5,484 nt of DNA from Candidatus Caccocola faecipullorum (GCA_018716365.1 DVKA01000106.1:1-5484); one strand, 5' to 3'. Shown: positions 1 through 5,484, counted from the first letter of the stretch. The notes: generated from the sequence alone by a model not told the origin. Numbers and translations are program-made.

Positions 1-995
1 GCGGTGTGGACGCATCCGGTACCGGAGTCGAGCGTGACGTAGTCGGCGAGCACGAACGGAACGGCTCTGTCGTAGAACGGGTGCTTCGCGAGCGAAAGCT
101 CAAGCTGCTGCCCCTTGCAGACGAGGATGGGCTCGCCGAGTTCAAGCCCAGTCGCCTTCTCGACCTCGGCCTTGAGACCGACGGCGATGAGGTAGACCTT
201 GCCGCCGCACTCGTAGAAGCCGTAGTCGTAGCGCGGATGGACCGCGACCGCCATCGAGGCGGGAAGCGTCCAGGGCGTCGTCGTCCAGATTATGACGTTG
301 ACATCCTTTCCGGCGAGCTCGGGGAAGACCTTCGCTGCGTCGGTGTACTCGTAGGCAACGAAGATAGAGGGCGAAGTCTCGTCTCCGTACTCGATTTCCG
401 CCGCGGCGAGGGCCGTCTGGCAGTCGGTGCACCAGTAGATCGCCTTGCGTCCCTTGTAGACGAGCCCCTTGTCCACCATTTCGGCGAGGCCTTCGAGCTC
501 CGTCGCCTCGAACGCCGGGACGAGCGTCATGTACGGATGCTCCCAGTCGCCGATGACGCCGAGGCGCTTAAACTGCCCCGTCTGCACATCGGCGAACGAA
601 CGCGCGTAGGCGGCGCACTTCTGGCGCAGCTCGACGGGCGAGATTTCGTCCTTGCCGACGTTCAGCTCCTTGAGAACCTTGAGCTCGATGGGGAGCCCGT
701 GCGTGTCGTAGCCCGGAACGTATGGCGTGAAGTATCCGCGCTGCCATTTATACTTAACTATGAAGTCTTTGAGAATCTTGTTCGTCGCGGTTCCGATATG
801 GATGCTCGCGTTCGCGTAGGGCGGCCCGTCGTGAAGGATGAAAGAGGGCTTGTCCTTGTTCTTTTTCTTCAGCTCGCCGTAAACGTCGATGTCGTACCAG
901 AATTTCAGAAATTCCGGCTCCCTCTGCGACAGATTCGCGCGCATCGGGAAATCCGTCTTGGGCAGGAACAGCGTGTCCTTATAGTCGTTCGCCAT
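1..995 (-). CDS. ileS: Isoleucyl-tRNA synthetase, N-terminal 331 codons (partial at left edge)
   Basis: Class I aminoacyl-tRNA synthetase that charges tRNA-Ile in the cytoplasm. The frame runs open from ATG at 995 to the window edge, so the 3' two thirds of this normally ~930-residue enzyme lies outside. Seen in the sequence: the substrate-binding block HDGPPYANASIHIGTATNKI (residues 55-74) holding the class I signature as HIGT rather than HIGH; GYDTHGLPIE (95-104); a zinc-ribbon-like YWCTDCQTALAAAEIEY segment (187-203); and the start of the CP1 editing domain with the threonine-rich WTTTPWTLPAS motif (237-247). The last residues, GTGCVHT, match the GTGxVHxAP editing-domain motif. The start is supported by GGAGG at 1003-1007, 7 nt upstream. 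It is divergent from dgkA and has its own promoter. The family call is secure; the class I synthetases ValS and LeuS fit these blocks less well. Confidence 0.97.
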   Translation of the reverse strand, partial: MANDYKDTLFLPKTDFPMRANLSQREPEFLKFWYDIDVYGELKKKNKDKPSFILHDGPPYANASIHIGTATNKILKDFIVKYKWQRGYFTPYVPGYDTHGLPIELKVLKELNVGKDEISPVELRQKCAAYARSFADVQTGQFKRLGVIGDWEHPYMTLVPAFEATELEGLAEMVDKGLVYKGRKAIYWCTDCQTALAAAEIEYGDETSPSIFVAYEYTDAAKVFPELAGKDVNVIIWTTTPWTLPASMAVAVHPRYDYGFYECGGKVYLIAVGLKAEVEKATGLELGEPILVCKGQQLELSLAKHPFYDRAVPFVLADYVTLDSGTGCVHT

Positions 996-1018
996 AAAAA
1001 AACCTCCGTCTAAAGAGA

Positions 1019-1041
1019 ATGGAATCCCCGCGGAACTCCAC
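1019..1041 (-). promoter_or_regulatory. Hairpin in the ileS 5' leader
   Basis: On the ileS-sense strand the leader contains an inverted repeat that can fold into a stem of about 10 bp (three G-U pairs) closed by a GCG triloop. It ends about 11 nt before the GGAGG of ileS (1003-1007). No U-run follows directly, so it is not an intrinsic terminator, and it does not include the ribosome binding site. It could stabilise the mRNA or bind a regulator, but no known element is recognised. Confidence 0.4.
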
Positions 1042-1057
1042 AATATACAACTTTGTT

Positions 1058-1086
1058 ATTATAGCGAAACGCGGACAAATATACAA
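1058..1086 (-). promoter_or_regulatory. Sigma-70-type promoter of ileS
   Basis: On the minus strand a perfect -10 hexamer TATAAT (1063-1058) lies exactly 17 nt from a -35-like TTGTAT (1086-1081). Transcription would start near 1051, giving a leader of about 55 nt before the ileS ATG. A weaker second candidate lies upstream on the same strand: TTGCCG (1141-1136), a 17-nt spacer and TATAAA (1118-1113). Confidence 0.75.
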
Positions 1087-1096
1087 ACGCCGAAGG

Positions 1097-1115
1097 GAGC
1101 CGACGGCTCATTTTT
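1097..1115 (+). other. Short stem-loop followed by five T
   Basis: GAGCC-GAC-GGCTC (1097-1109) followed by A and TTTTT (1111-1115) resembles a weak intrinsic terminator reading rightward. It sits between the divergent ileS and dgkA promoters, where no rightward transcript is expected, so its role is unclear. It might block antisense transcription leaving the ileS promoter region, or be chance. Confidence 0.3.
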
Positions 1116-1157
1116 ATACCCAACTGCAAATATACCGGCAAGGGACGCGGCGCAGTC

Positions 1158-1166
1158 TGCTATAAT
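1158..1166 (+). promoter_or_regulatory. Extended -10 promoter of dgkA
   Basis: TGC followed by a perfect TATAAT (1161-1166) forms an extended -10 element. No good -35 hexamer is seen 16-18 nt upstream (GCAAGG at 1138-1143), which is typical of extended -10 promoters. The start would be near 1173, leaving a leader of about 25 nt to dgkA. Confidence 0.6.
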
Positions 1167-1199
1167 TAGCGCCGAAGTCCTGCGACGGGGGTGTGCGTG

Positions 1200-1556
1200 T
1201 TGGAGCAGTGGAAAAACGGCAATCTATTCAACAAGACTCTGTACTCGCTGAACGGCCTGCGCGTTTCGTTCATTACAGAAAAGGCGGTACGCAACGAATT
1301 TCTGACCGCCGCGTGCCTGGTCGCGCTCGCTCTGTTTTTTGACTGCGATCTGGACGACGTCTTCCTCGTCTTTCTAGCCTCGCTCTTCCCTATCGTCGTC
1401 GAGCTCATCAACACGGCGGTCGAGCGAAGAATCGACACAAACGACGGCCCCGCCTTCCGCGAGGACGTGCGCATCCAGAAAGACACTCTCTCCGCCGCCG
1501 TATTCCTGAGCCTGGTCATAGGTTACGGATTGTGCGCGATGATTATTTTCTTTTAG
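1200..1556 (+). CDS. dgkA: Diacylglycerol kinase (DgkA) / undecaprenol kinase family, 118 aa
   Basis: Small integral-membrane lipid kinase. In diderms it phosphorylates diacylglycerol to phosphatidic acid, recycling lipid released during envelope glycan synthesis; in Gram-positive bacteria the same family phosphorylates undecaprenol. Length matches the E. coli enzyme (~122 aa). Numbered from the TTG: Glu27 and Glu33 in the amphipathic N-terminal region; the signature VELINTAVE with Glu68, Asn71 and catalytic Glu75; then Asp79; and KDTLSAAV with Lys94 and Asp95 for nucleotide binding. Three hydrophobic segments are visible, near 34-47, 52-69 and 97-118. The start is uncertain: in-frame GTG 1191, GTG 1197 and TTG 1200 are all possible. 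TTG 1200 is preferred because the GGGGG at 1187-1191 overlaps GTG 1191 but lies 8 nt from TTG 1200, like the 7-9 nt spacing of the other genes here. It is monocistronic, convergent with the S55-family gene, and ends with TAG. Substrate (diacylglycerol or undecaprenol) cannot be settled from sequence. Confidence 0.93.
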   Translation: MEQWKNGNLFNKTLYSLNGLRVSFITEKAVRNEFLTAACLVALALFFDCDLDDVFLVFLASLFPIVVELINTAVERRIDTNDGPAFREDVRIQKDTLSAAVFLSLVIGYGLCAMIIFF

Positions 1557-1569
1557 AAATCAAAATTTC

Positions 1570-1585
1570 CGCGCTGTACAGCGCG
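1570..1585. repeat. Perfect 16-bp palindrome in the convergent gap
   Basis: CGCGCTGTACAGCGCG is fully self-complementary. In RNA it can form a 6-bp stem with a GUAC loop. Read on the minus strand it is followed by GAAATTTTGATTTC, so it could act as a second, weaker stop for leftward transcription that escapes the main terminator at 1597-1645. It could also be a dimeric protein site. Confidence 0.45.
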
Positions 1586-1596
1586 TTCAGGCTGCA

Positions 1597-1645
1597 GACA
1601 AAATACCGGCCGCTTCGCTGAAAGCTGAGCGGCCGGTATTTTGTC
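1597..1645. terminator. Bidirectional intrinsic terminator between dgkA and the S55-family gene
   Basis: A perfect 18-bp inverted repeat (GACAAAATACCGGCCGCT at 1597-1614 and its exact complement at 1628-1645) surrounds a 13-nt loop that holds a small nested GCT-GAA-AGC stem. The GC-rich core is flanked by A-runs on the left and T-runs on the right, so on either strand the GC stem is followed by a U-rich stretch (AUUUUGUC). It sits 40 nt after the dgkA stop and 23 nt after the stop of the opposing gene, as expected for a shared terminator. Confidence 0.92.
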
Positions 1646-1668
1646 TTGTAGCTGTGCTGCTTTACGGG

Positions 1669-3822
1669 CTATCTTCCGCGCTGCGTTATTATTTTGAAGG
1701 CTTCTTCGTCGCCGTCATCGTCGTCGTCTTCGTCTCCATTTTCGTCAGGTTCCTCGGAGTCTTCTTCGTCGTCCGCGTTTTTGCTGTTTTCTGTGGATTT
1801 AGAAGATTGGACTGCGGCTATCAGCGCGGCGAGCTGTTCGTCCGTCATCTCTTCCCCGCCTGCGTCCGGCTTTATTTTGATGAAGGTGCGCTGGACGCCG
1901 TCGACGTAGTAGTTCGTGTCGGCGATGACCATAGCGCCGGATTTGATGCGCTCGGCTTTGATTTCGCTGACGAAGCGGTCTTCTAGCAGGTCGGCGGGCG
2001 AGAATGATTCTTTTGCGTCCTTCTTGCCGCGCTGCGCTCCGGCCTTGTCCTTTCCGCCGTCTTTATCCGCCGTTGCGTTCGCGGCGAGCTTGCCGCGGCT
2101 CTTGCCGGCGTCGGCCTTTTCGTCCTTATCCCCGCTCGGGTCTTCCGGCCCGCCTATCTCGACTATCAGCTGGTTGTTTGCCTCTTTCGCGTTCAGCTCG
2201 CGGATGAGTTCCCTGAACGACGTTATCGCGCGCGTTCCTGTCACGAGCGGCTCCTGCACAGGTTCTTCTATGCCGCCGCCGCGCGCGGTGACTTCACAGA
2301 AGGCCATCGCGTTTTCGGGGACTGTCAGTTCGAACGTCTTGACTACCGCGTCTTTGCGCCACGGGCGGAATGTGACGTCGACGGTCAGCTTGTCGCCGGG
2401 GTTGTAAAGCTCTTTCTTGTCACGGATTTCGATTTTTTCAACGTAGACTATGCGCGGCTCCTGCGTCAGCTCGACGTTCACCGTCACGCCGTATGGGGCT
2501 ATCTCGCGGAATTTGTTGTGCGCGATGATTTTACCCATCGCTTCGACCTCTTTCTGGAGGGATTTGACTACGTCTTTCTCCGAGAAGAAGATGTCGCGGC
2601 GCGTCCACGCGGGGTTCATGTTGCCACCGCGCACTGAATATGTGAGCATAGCCGTGCCCTGCCCTTTGCGCGACCATTCCGCGTCGACCAGCCCCAGTAT
2701 GCCAGTCGTGCCGAGTTCGGGTCCGACGAACGGATCTGCGACGGTCTGGAAACGCTTCATCGCGCTGCGGCCGGAGTCGGCGTCTTTGAAGTTAACCGTG
2801 TAGCTGTTGGCCGCGGCAAGCCGTCCGAGGCGTCCGCCTATGGCCTGCGGCCTGTCCTGCGTTATTATCCCGGCGATTGAGCCGATATAGCCGAGTTTGA
2901 AGGAGCTCGTGAGGCTCGGGATTATTTTGACGATTCCCGCTTCGGTCATCGCGTAGGAAACCGCGCCGCGGTTGAACATCGGGTGCGCGAAGGCGATGAA
3001 GCGTCCGTCCTCCGACAGCGCCGTCAGCGTGCCTATTCCACCCACGGAGAAGTCTCCCCACGCAAGCGCCGCGCCTATCGCAGCGCCCGGCTCCGGCTTC
3101 CAGCAGAGGTTGACGGGGCTTTCAGCTTCCGCCTTAGCGCCGAATGGAACGACCTCTACGCCGAACTGCTTTTCAAGGCGCTTCGACATTCTCTCGCTTA
3201 TGCCGTCGACCATGAGCGGCATCATTTTCTTTTCCAGCCCGCCTTCAGCCGGGATTTTAGGCTCGCCTGCGGCTTCTGGCTTTTTGTCAGTTTTAACTTT
3301 CTGGGCAGTTTTATCATCCGCTGTAGGCTTCGGCTTCACGTCCGCGCTCAGCGGTTTTTCCAGCGGCACTGGCGGAATTTTAAAATCCGGTATCTCGTCC
3401 TTCCAATCCATCGCCTGCGTCATCTCTTCTATCGGTGTTACCATGCCGAGGCTGCTGTCCGCGAAGGCCCATCCGTAGCCTATAGCGCCGATGAGCTTGC
3501 CGTTTATATAGACCGGAGAGCCGCTCATGCCCGCAGCTATGCCGCCGTGGGAGCGCACATATTCGTCCTTTACTTCTATGACGATAAGGTTTTTCGGGCT
3601 CGTCTTACGCGGCAGTATGCCTATGACTTCTATTTCAAACGGCGTGATTTTCGTGCCGGAAAGAACCGTCTTCGCGTAGCCCTTCATTCCAGGCTTCACC
3701 TGCGAGAGCGGCATAACCGGCTCTGTCGGGACGAATTTCCGCGGTTTTTCGGCGGCCGCGGCGCCGGTGCAGAGCGCGAGGGCGAGTAGGAACGCCGCCG
3801 TTAGTGCTGTAAATTTTTTCAT
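1669..3822 (-). CDS. Secreted SpoIVB/S55 peptidase-family protein, 717 aa
   Basis: Exported protein, probably periplasmic or envelope-associated; substrate unknown. From ATG 3822, residues 1-24 form a signal peptide (KK n-region, Leu/Ala core, AAA before Glu25). The Cys in LALC does not fit a lipobox. Residues 35-135 hold the S55-type block: PGMKGYAKTVLSGT, then GMSGSP (98-103), where Ser100 is the expected nucleophile, then a TPIEEM turn. A Lys/Pro/Ala-rich linker covers about 150-195. A second block (about 245-345) has GTLT (264-267), FAHPMF (278-283) with His280 as candidate catalytic histidine, SSFKLG (306-311) and TQDR (321-324). A beta-rich region follows (about 455-520), then a charged linker (560-608) and a strongly acidic tail (682-707) ending in ITQRGR. 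The catalytic Asp was not identified. ATG 3837 would add five residues, but GGAG abuts it directly; 3822 gives the better signal peptide, though GGAG is then 15 nt away. It lies 20 nt after prfB, so co-transcription is likely. No PDZ domain was recognised, unlike SpoIVB, so sporulation function is not implied. Proteolytic activity is inference. Confidence 0.85.
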   Translation of the reverse strand: MKKFTALTAAFLLALALCTGAAAAEKPRKFVPTEPVMPLSQVKPGMKGYAKTVLSGTKITPFEIEVIGILPRKTSPKNLIVIEVKDEYVRSHGGIAAGMSGSPVYINGKLIGAIGYGWAFADSSLGMVTPIEEMTQAMDWKDEIPDFKIPPVPLEKPLSADVKPKPTADDKTAQKVKTDKKPEAAGEPKIPAEGGLEKKMMPLMVDGISERMSKRLEKQFGVEVVPFGAKAEAESPVNLCWKPEPGAAIGAALAWGDFSVGGIGTLTALSEDGRFIAFAHPMFNRGAVSYAMTEAGIVKIIPSLTSSFKLGYIGSIAGIITQDRPQAIGGRLGRLAAANSYTVNFKDADSGRSAMKRFQTVADPFVGPELGTTGILGLVDAEWSRKGQGTAMLTYSVRGGNMNPAWTRRDIFFSEKDVVKSLQKEVEAMGKIIAHNKFREIAPYGVTVNVELTQEPRIVYVEKIEIRDKKELYNPGDKLTVDVTFRPWRKDAVVKTFELTVPENAMAFCEVTARGGGIEEPVQEPLVTGTRAITSFRELIRELNAKEANNQLIVEIGGPEDPSGDKDEKADAGKSRGKLAANATADKDGGKDKAGAQRGKKDAKESFSPADLLEDRFVSEIKAERIKSGAMVIADTNYYVDGVQRTFIKIKPDAGGEEMTDEQLAALIAAVQSSKSTENSKNADDEEDSEEPDENGDEDDDDDGDEEAFKIITQRGR
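1701..1775 (-). repeat. Degenerate GAN-triplet tract encoding the acidic tail
   Basis: The 3' end of the S55-family gene is built of GAC/GAT/GAA/GAG codons. On the plus strand this reads as imperfect GTC/TTC/ATC triplets, with CTTCTTCGTCG repeated at 1701-1711 and 1761-1771. It encodes an Asp/Glu run including five consecutive Asp. Such tracts can change length by slippage in steps of three, altering the tail without breaking the frame. Confidence 0.6.
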
Positions 3823-3842
3823 CTTGTGGAATCTCATCTCCG

Positions 3843-4953
3843 TTATTGTTTTTTATCGCTTTTGAGGAAGCGCAGGTATGCGATTATCAGCTCGTCTATG
3901 CTGCCGTCAAGGACGGCCTGGACGTTGCCTATCTCGCAGCCGGAGCGGTGGTCCTTCACAAGCTGGAAGGGCTGGAGCGTGTACGAACGTATCTGGCTGC
4001 CCCACGCTATCGACCTTTTCTCGCCCTGTATGCTGTCCAGCTGCTCCTGCCGCTCGCGCATCATGCGTTCGAAGAGTTTGGAGCGCAGCACCTGCATAGC
4101 GGTAGCGCGGTTCATATGCTGCGAGCGCTCGGTCTGGCACGATACGATTATTCCCGTCGGGATGTGCGTGATGCGCACCGCGGAGTCGGTCATGTTGACG
4201 TACTGGCCGCCGGCGCCACTCGAACGGAAGGTGTCCATCTTGAGGTCCTCGGGCCGTATCTCTATCTGCACGCTCTCGGGCAGGACCGGCACGACTTCGA
4301 CGGATGCAAAGCTCGTATGACGGCGCTTCGCGGAGTCGAATGGCGATATGCGCACGAGGCGGTGGACTCCCTGCTCTCCCTTCAGGTAGCCGTAGGCGTA
4401 GTCGCCGGATACGGAGAAGGTTACGCTTTTGATGCCGGCCTCCTGGTCGGGAAGCTCGTCTATGACCTTCACGGAGTACCCGCGCGTTTCCGTCCAGCGC
4501 ATGTACATACGGCAAAGCATCTGCGCCCAGTCCTGCGAGTCGAGGCCGCCGGCTCCAGCGTGTATCGTCATTATCGCGTCCCCCGCGTCGTACTCGCCGT
4601 CGAGAAGGACGAAGGTCTGGTAGTCTTCTATCGTTTTTGAAAGTTTTTCGGCGCGCGCGTAGAACTCTTCCTCAAGCTCGGCGTCGGCCTCCTCGGCCAG
4701 AATCTCCGCTATCGCCGATATTTCGTCAAGCTCGCCGCTCATTTCAGAGACTTTGTCGAGCTTGGCCTGAAGCCGCGAAAGTTCGCGCGTGACATCCTGC
4801 GAGCCTTCGGAGCCCCAGAAGTCGGGCTTTTCAGTTATTTTGCGAAGTTCTTCGATTCTTGTCTCTGACACAGGCAGGTCAAAGACTCTCACGCAGCTCA
4901 TCGAACGATGAACGCAGGTTTGTAATGACGGTCGACGTTGGAAGCGAAACCAT
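3843..4953 (-). CDS. prfB: Peptide chain release factor 2, with programmed +1 frameshift (369 aa)
   Basis: RF2 recognises UGA and UAA stop codons and triggers peptidyl-tRNA hydrolysis. The gene is in two frames: ATG 4953 opens 24 sense codons (MVSLPTSTVITNLRSSFDEL, then RESL) ending at an in-frame TGA (4881-4879). A +1 shift at CTT TGA C then joins a 345-codon frame that begins at GAC 4880 and ends at TAA 3845-3843. The 369-residue product matches E. coli RF2 (365). Visible in the mature protein: a helical domain 1 rich in Leu/Glu; the stop-codon-reading SPF tripeptide (203-205); and the catalytic GGQ (248-250) in SSGAGGQYVN, with Ser at the position where E. coli K-12 has the unusual Thr246. 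The C-terminus carries WGSQIRSY and QAVLDGS. RF1 would have PxT instead of SPF and no frameshift. Start support: GGAGG at 4962-4966, 8 nt upstream. A TTG at 4970 in the second frame lies on the ribosome binding site, and ATG 4901 in that frame lacks one, so neither is a likely start. Confidence 0.96.
4878..4884 (-). promoter_or_regulatory. prfB programmed +1 frameshift site CTTTGAC
   Basis: On the gene strand CTT (4884-4882) is followed by the in-frame stop TGA (4881-4879) and C (4878), identical to the conserved bacterial RF2 recoding heptamer. Low RF2 leaves the UGA unread, and the CUU-bound tRNA-Leu slips +1 to UUU, so RF2 adjusts its own synthesis. The Shine-Dalgarno-like stimulator that in E. 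coli (AGGGGG) lies three bases upstream of CTT is weak here: CGTGAGAGT precedes CTT. Confidence 0.95.
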
Positions 4954-4987
4954 CGATTACCCCTCCCCAATATACAAATTAACCTTT

Positions 4988-4993
4988 ATTATA
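4988..4993 (-). promoter_or_regulatory. -10 element of prfB
   Basis: TATAAT on the minus strand, 34 nt before the prfB ATG, is a consensus -10. No recognisable -35 hexamer lies 16-18 nt upstream and there is no TGn extension. Transcription would start near 4981. Confidence 0.5.
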
Positions 4994-5015
4994 ACCTCAC
5001 CGGCGTAAAATCGTA

Positions 5016-5021
5016 TATAAT
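5016..5021 (+). promoter_or_regulatory. -10 element of birA
   Basis: TATAAT on the plus strand, 32 nt before the birA ATG. The expected -35 position (about 4993-4998) is poor and touches the -10 of the opposing prfB promoter. Start would be near 5028. Confidence 0.5.
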
Positions 5022-5053
5022 CTAGTGGATTTTAGACGAGGAGGAAGCGCGCG

Positions 5054-5484
5054 ATGGCGAAAACCGCAGGCGAGGAGACAAGCAGGACGAAGCTCTTTGA
5101 GCTGCTGATCAAAAACCCCGGCGAGGTCGTTTCGAGTTCGCGCGTGACGGAACTGCTCTCCGCGTCGCGTCAGGCCGTTTTCAAGGCTGCATGTTCGCTG
5201 CGCGACGAGGGGCTGCCGGTCGAATCGCTGCCGCAGAAGGGCTACCGCCTCGGCGATATGGAGGCGGTGCAGGCGCTTCCGCCCACCGCGGTCGAATATT
5301 TTATGCGCGCTAATCCGCTTTTCAAAAAATTCCTTTATTTCAAAGAGGCAGACACTACGCAGAGTGTAATAAAAAGCCTCGCGCGGCAGGAGGCTCCGGC
5401 GGGGATAGTGGCCTGCGCCGAAACCCAGAACGCGGGGCGCGGGCGGCGCGGCCGCAGCTGGGCGGGAACGCCTGGGAAAAATCT
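5054..5484 (+). CDS. birA: Biotin-protein ligase / biotin operon repressor BirA, N-terminal 143 codons (partial at right edge)
   Basis: Enzyme that makes biotinyl-5'-AMP and attaches biotin to carboxylase carrier proteins; the N-terminal winged helix lets many members also repress biotin genes. Seen here: helix-turn-helix region at about 12-65, with SASRQAVFKAACSLRDEGLP and QKGYRL (61-66), matching the E. coli recognition helix and wing. The catalytic domain begins near 93. The ATP/biotin-binding loop GRGRRGRSW (128-136) is intact, preceded by AETQNA. The early catalytic motif, usually DSTN in the family, reads DTTQ (100-103). The presence of the DNA-binding domain makes this the bifunctional (group II) type. 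The ATG is supported by GAGGAGGAA at 5038-5046, with GGAGG ending 9 nt before it. It is divergent from prfB. The C-terminal half of the catalytic domain and the SH3-like domain lie outside the window. Confidence 0.94.
   Translation, partial: MAKTAGEETSRTKLFELLIKNPGEVVSSSRVTELLSASRQAVFKAACSLRDEGLPVESLPQKGYRLGDMEAVQALPPTAVEYFMRANPLFKKFLYFKEADTTQSVIKSLARQEAPAGIVACAETQNAGRGRRGRSWAGTPGKN

Noticed and set aside
6..1013. Open frame of 335 codons on the plus strand, opposite ileS
   Set aside because: It mirrors the ileS coding strand in a GC-rich gene, has no recognisable domain, and starts without a ribosome binding site. The minus strand holds clear IleS motifs.
996..1050. T-box riboswitch controlling ileS
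   Set aside because: The predicted leader is only about 55 nt, no canonical T-box core or specifier stem is seen, and no intrinsic terminator precedes the start codon.
2983..3789. Open frame of 268 codons on the plus strand inside the S55-family gene, and a 264-codon one opposite prfB (3846-4640)
   Set aside because: Both are antisense shadows of well-supported genes, with Arg/His-rich compositions typical of wrong-frame translation.
3748..3822. Lipoprotein signal in the S55-family protein
   Set aside because: The only Cys in the signal region follows Ala-Leu, which does not fit the lipobox, and an AAA signal peptidase I site follows.
4879..4881. Selenocysteine or a nonsense mutation at the prfB UGA
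   Set aside because: The downstream RF2 frame is +1 to the UGA frame, and the heptamer matches the known RF2 frameshift signal. Readthrough in the same frame would not give RF2.
4881..4970. In-frame upstream extension of RF2 from TTG 4970 or a start at ATG 4901
   Set aside because: TTG 4970 overlaps the ribosome binding site of ATG 4953, and ATG 4901 has no ribosome binding site. The recoding site CTTTGAC explains the frame change.
4970..5050. BirA operator (inverted TTGTAAACC/GGTTTACAA-type dyad) in the prfB-birA gap
   Set aside because: TAACC occurs twice as a direct repeat but no GGTTA partner forms a dyad, so self-repression through a classical site is not supported.
1..5484. Mobile element, CRISPR array, tRNA/rRNA gene or novel defence system
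   Set aside because: No transposase, integrase, spaced direct-repeat array or tRNA cloverleaf was seen. Nearly all the sequence is accounted for by five genes and short gaps.

Overview
The window carries ordinary housekeeping genes plus one less common secreted protein. It looks like a chromosomal segment of a bacterium with a moderately GC-rich genome (mid-50s percent GC by eye). A secreted protein of the SpoIVB/S55 peptidase type with a KK-type signal peptide, a DgkA of the small trimeric membrane kinase type, and an RF2 gene that keeps its programmed frameshift together suggest a diderm anaerobe such as a member of the Synergistota (Cloacibacillus-like). That placement is inference from recall of gene style, not a database match.

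Layout, left to right. Positions 1-995 (minus) hold the first 331 codons of isoleucyl-tRNA synthetase (ileS), cut by the left edge. The 200-base gap 996-1199 carries divergent signals: a good sigma-70-type promoter and a leader hairpin for ileS, and an extended -10 promoter for dgkA. dgkA (1200-1556, plus) is followed by a 112-base convergent gap with a 16-bp palindrome and a perfect 18-bp-stem bidirectional terminator. From the other side, prfB (4953-3843, minus, peptide chain release factor 2, made by +1 frameshift) and a 717-residue secreted S55-family protein (3822-1669, minus) form a tight two-gene unit ending at that terminator. A 100-base gap with closely packed back-to-back -10 elements separates prfB from birA (5054 onward, plus; biotin-protein ligase/repressor), cut by the right edge.

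Functionally the genes cover translation (IleS, RF2), membrane lipid recycling (DgkA), protein biotinylation (BirA) and an envelope or periplasmic protein. No mobile element, CRISPR array, tRNA, rRNA or defence system was found. The two points most worth attention are the prfB recoding site, which a simple ORF caller misses and so gives a wrong N-terminus, and the S55-family protein, whose serine motif precedes its histidine motif, the reverse of SpoIVB, with a low-complexity linker between them.
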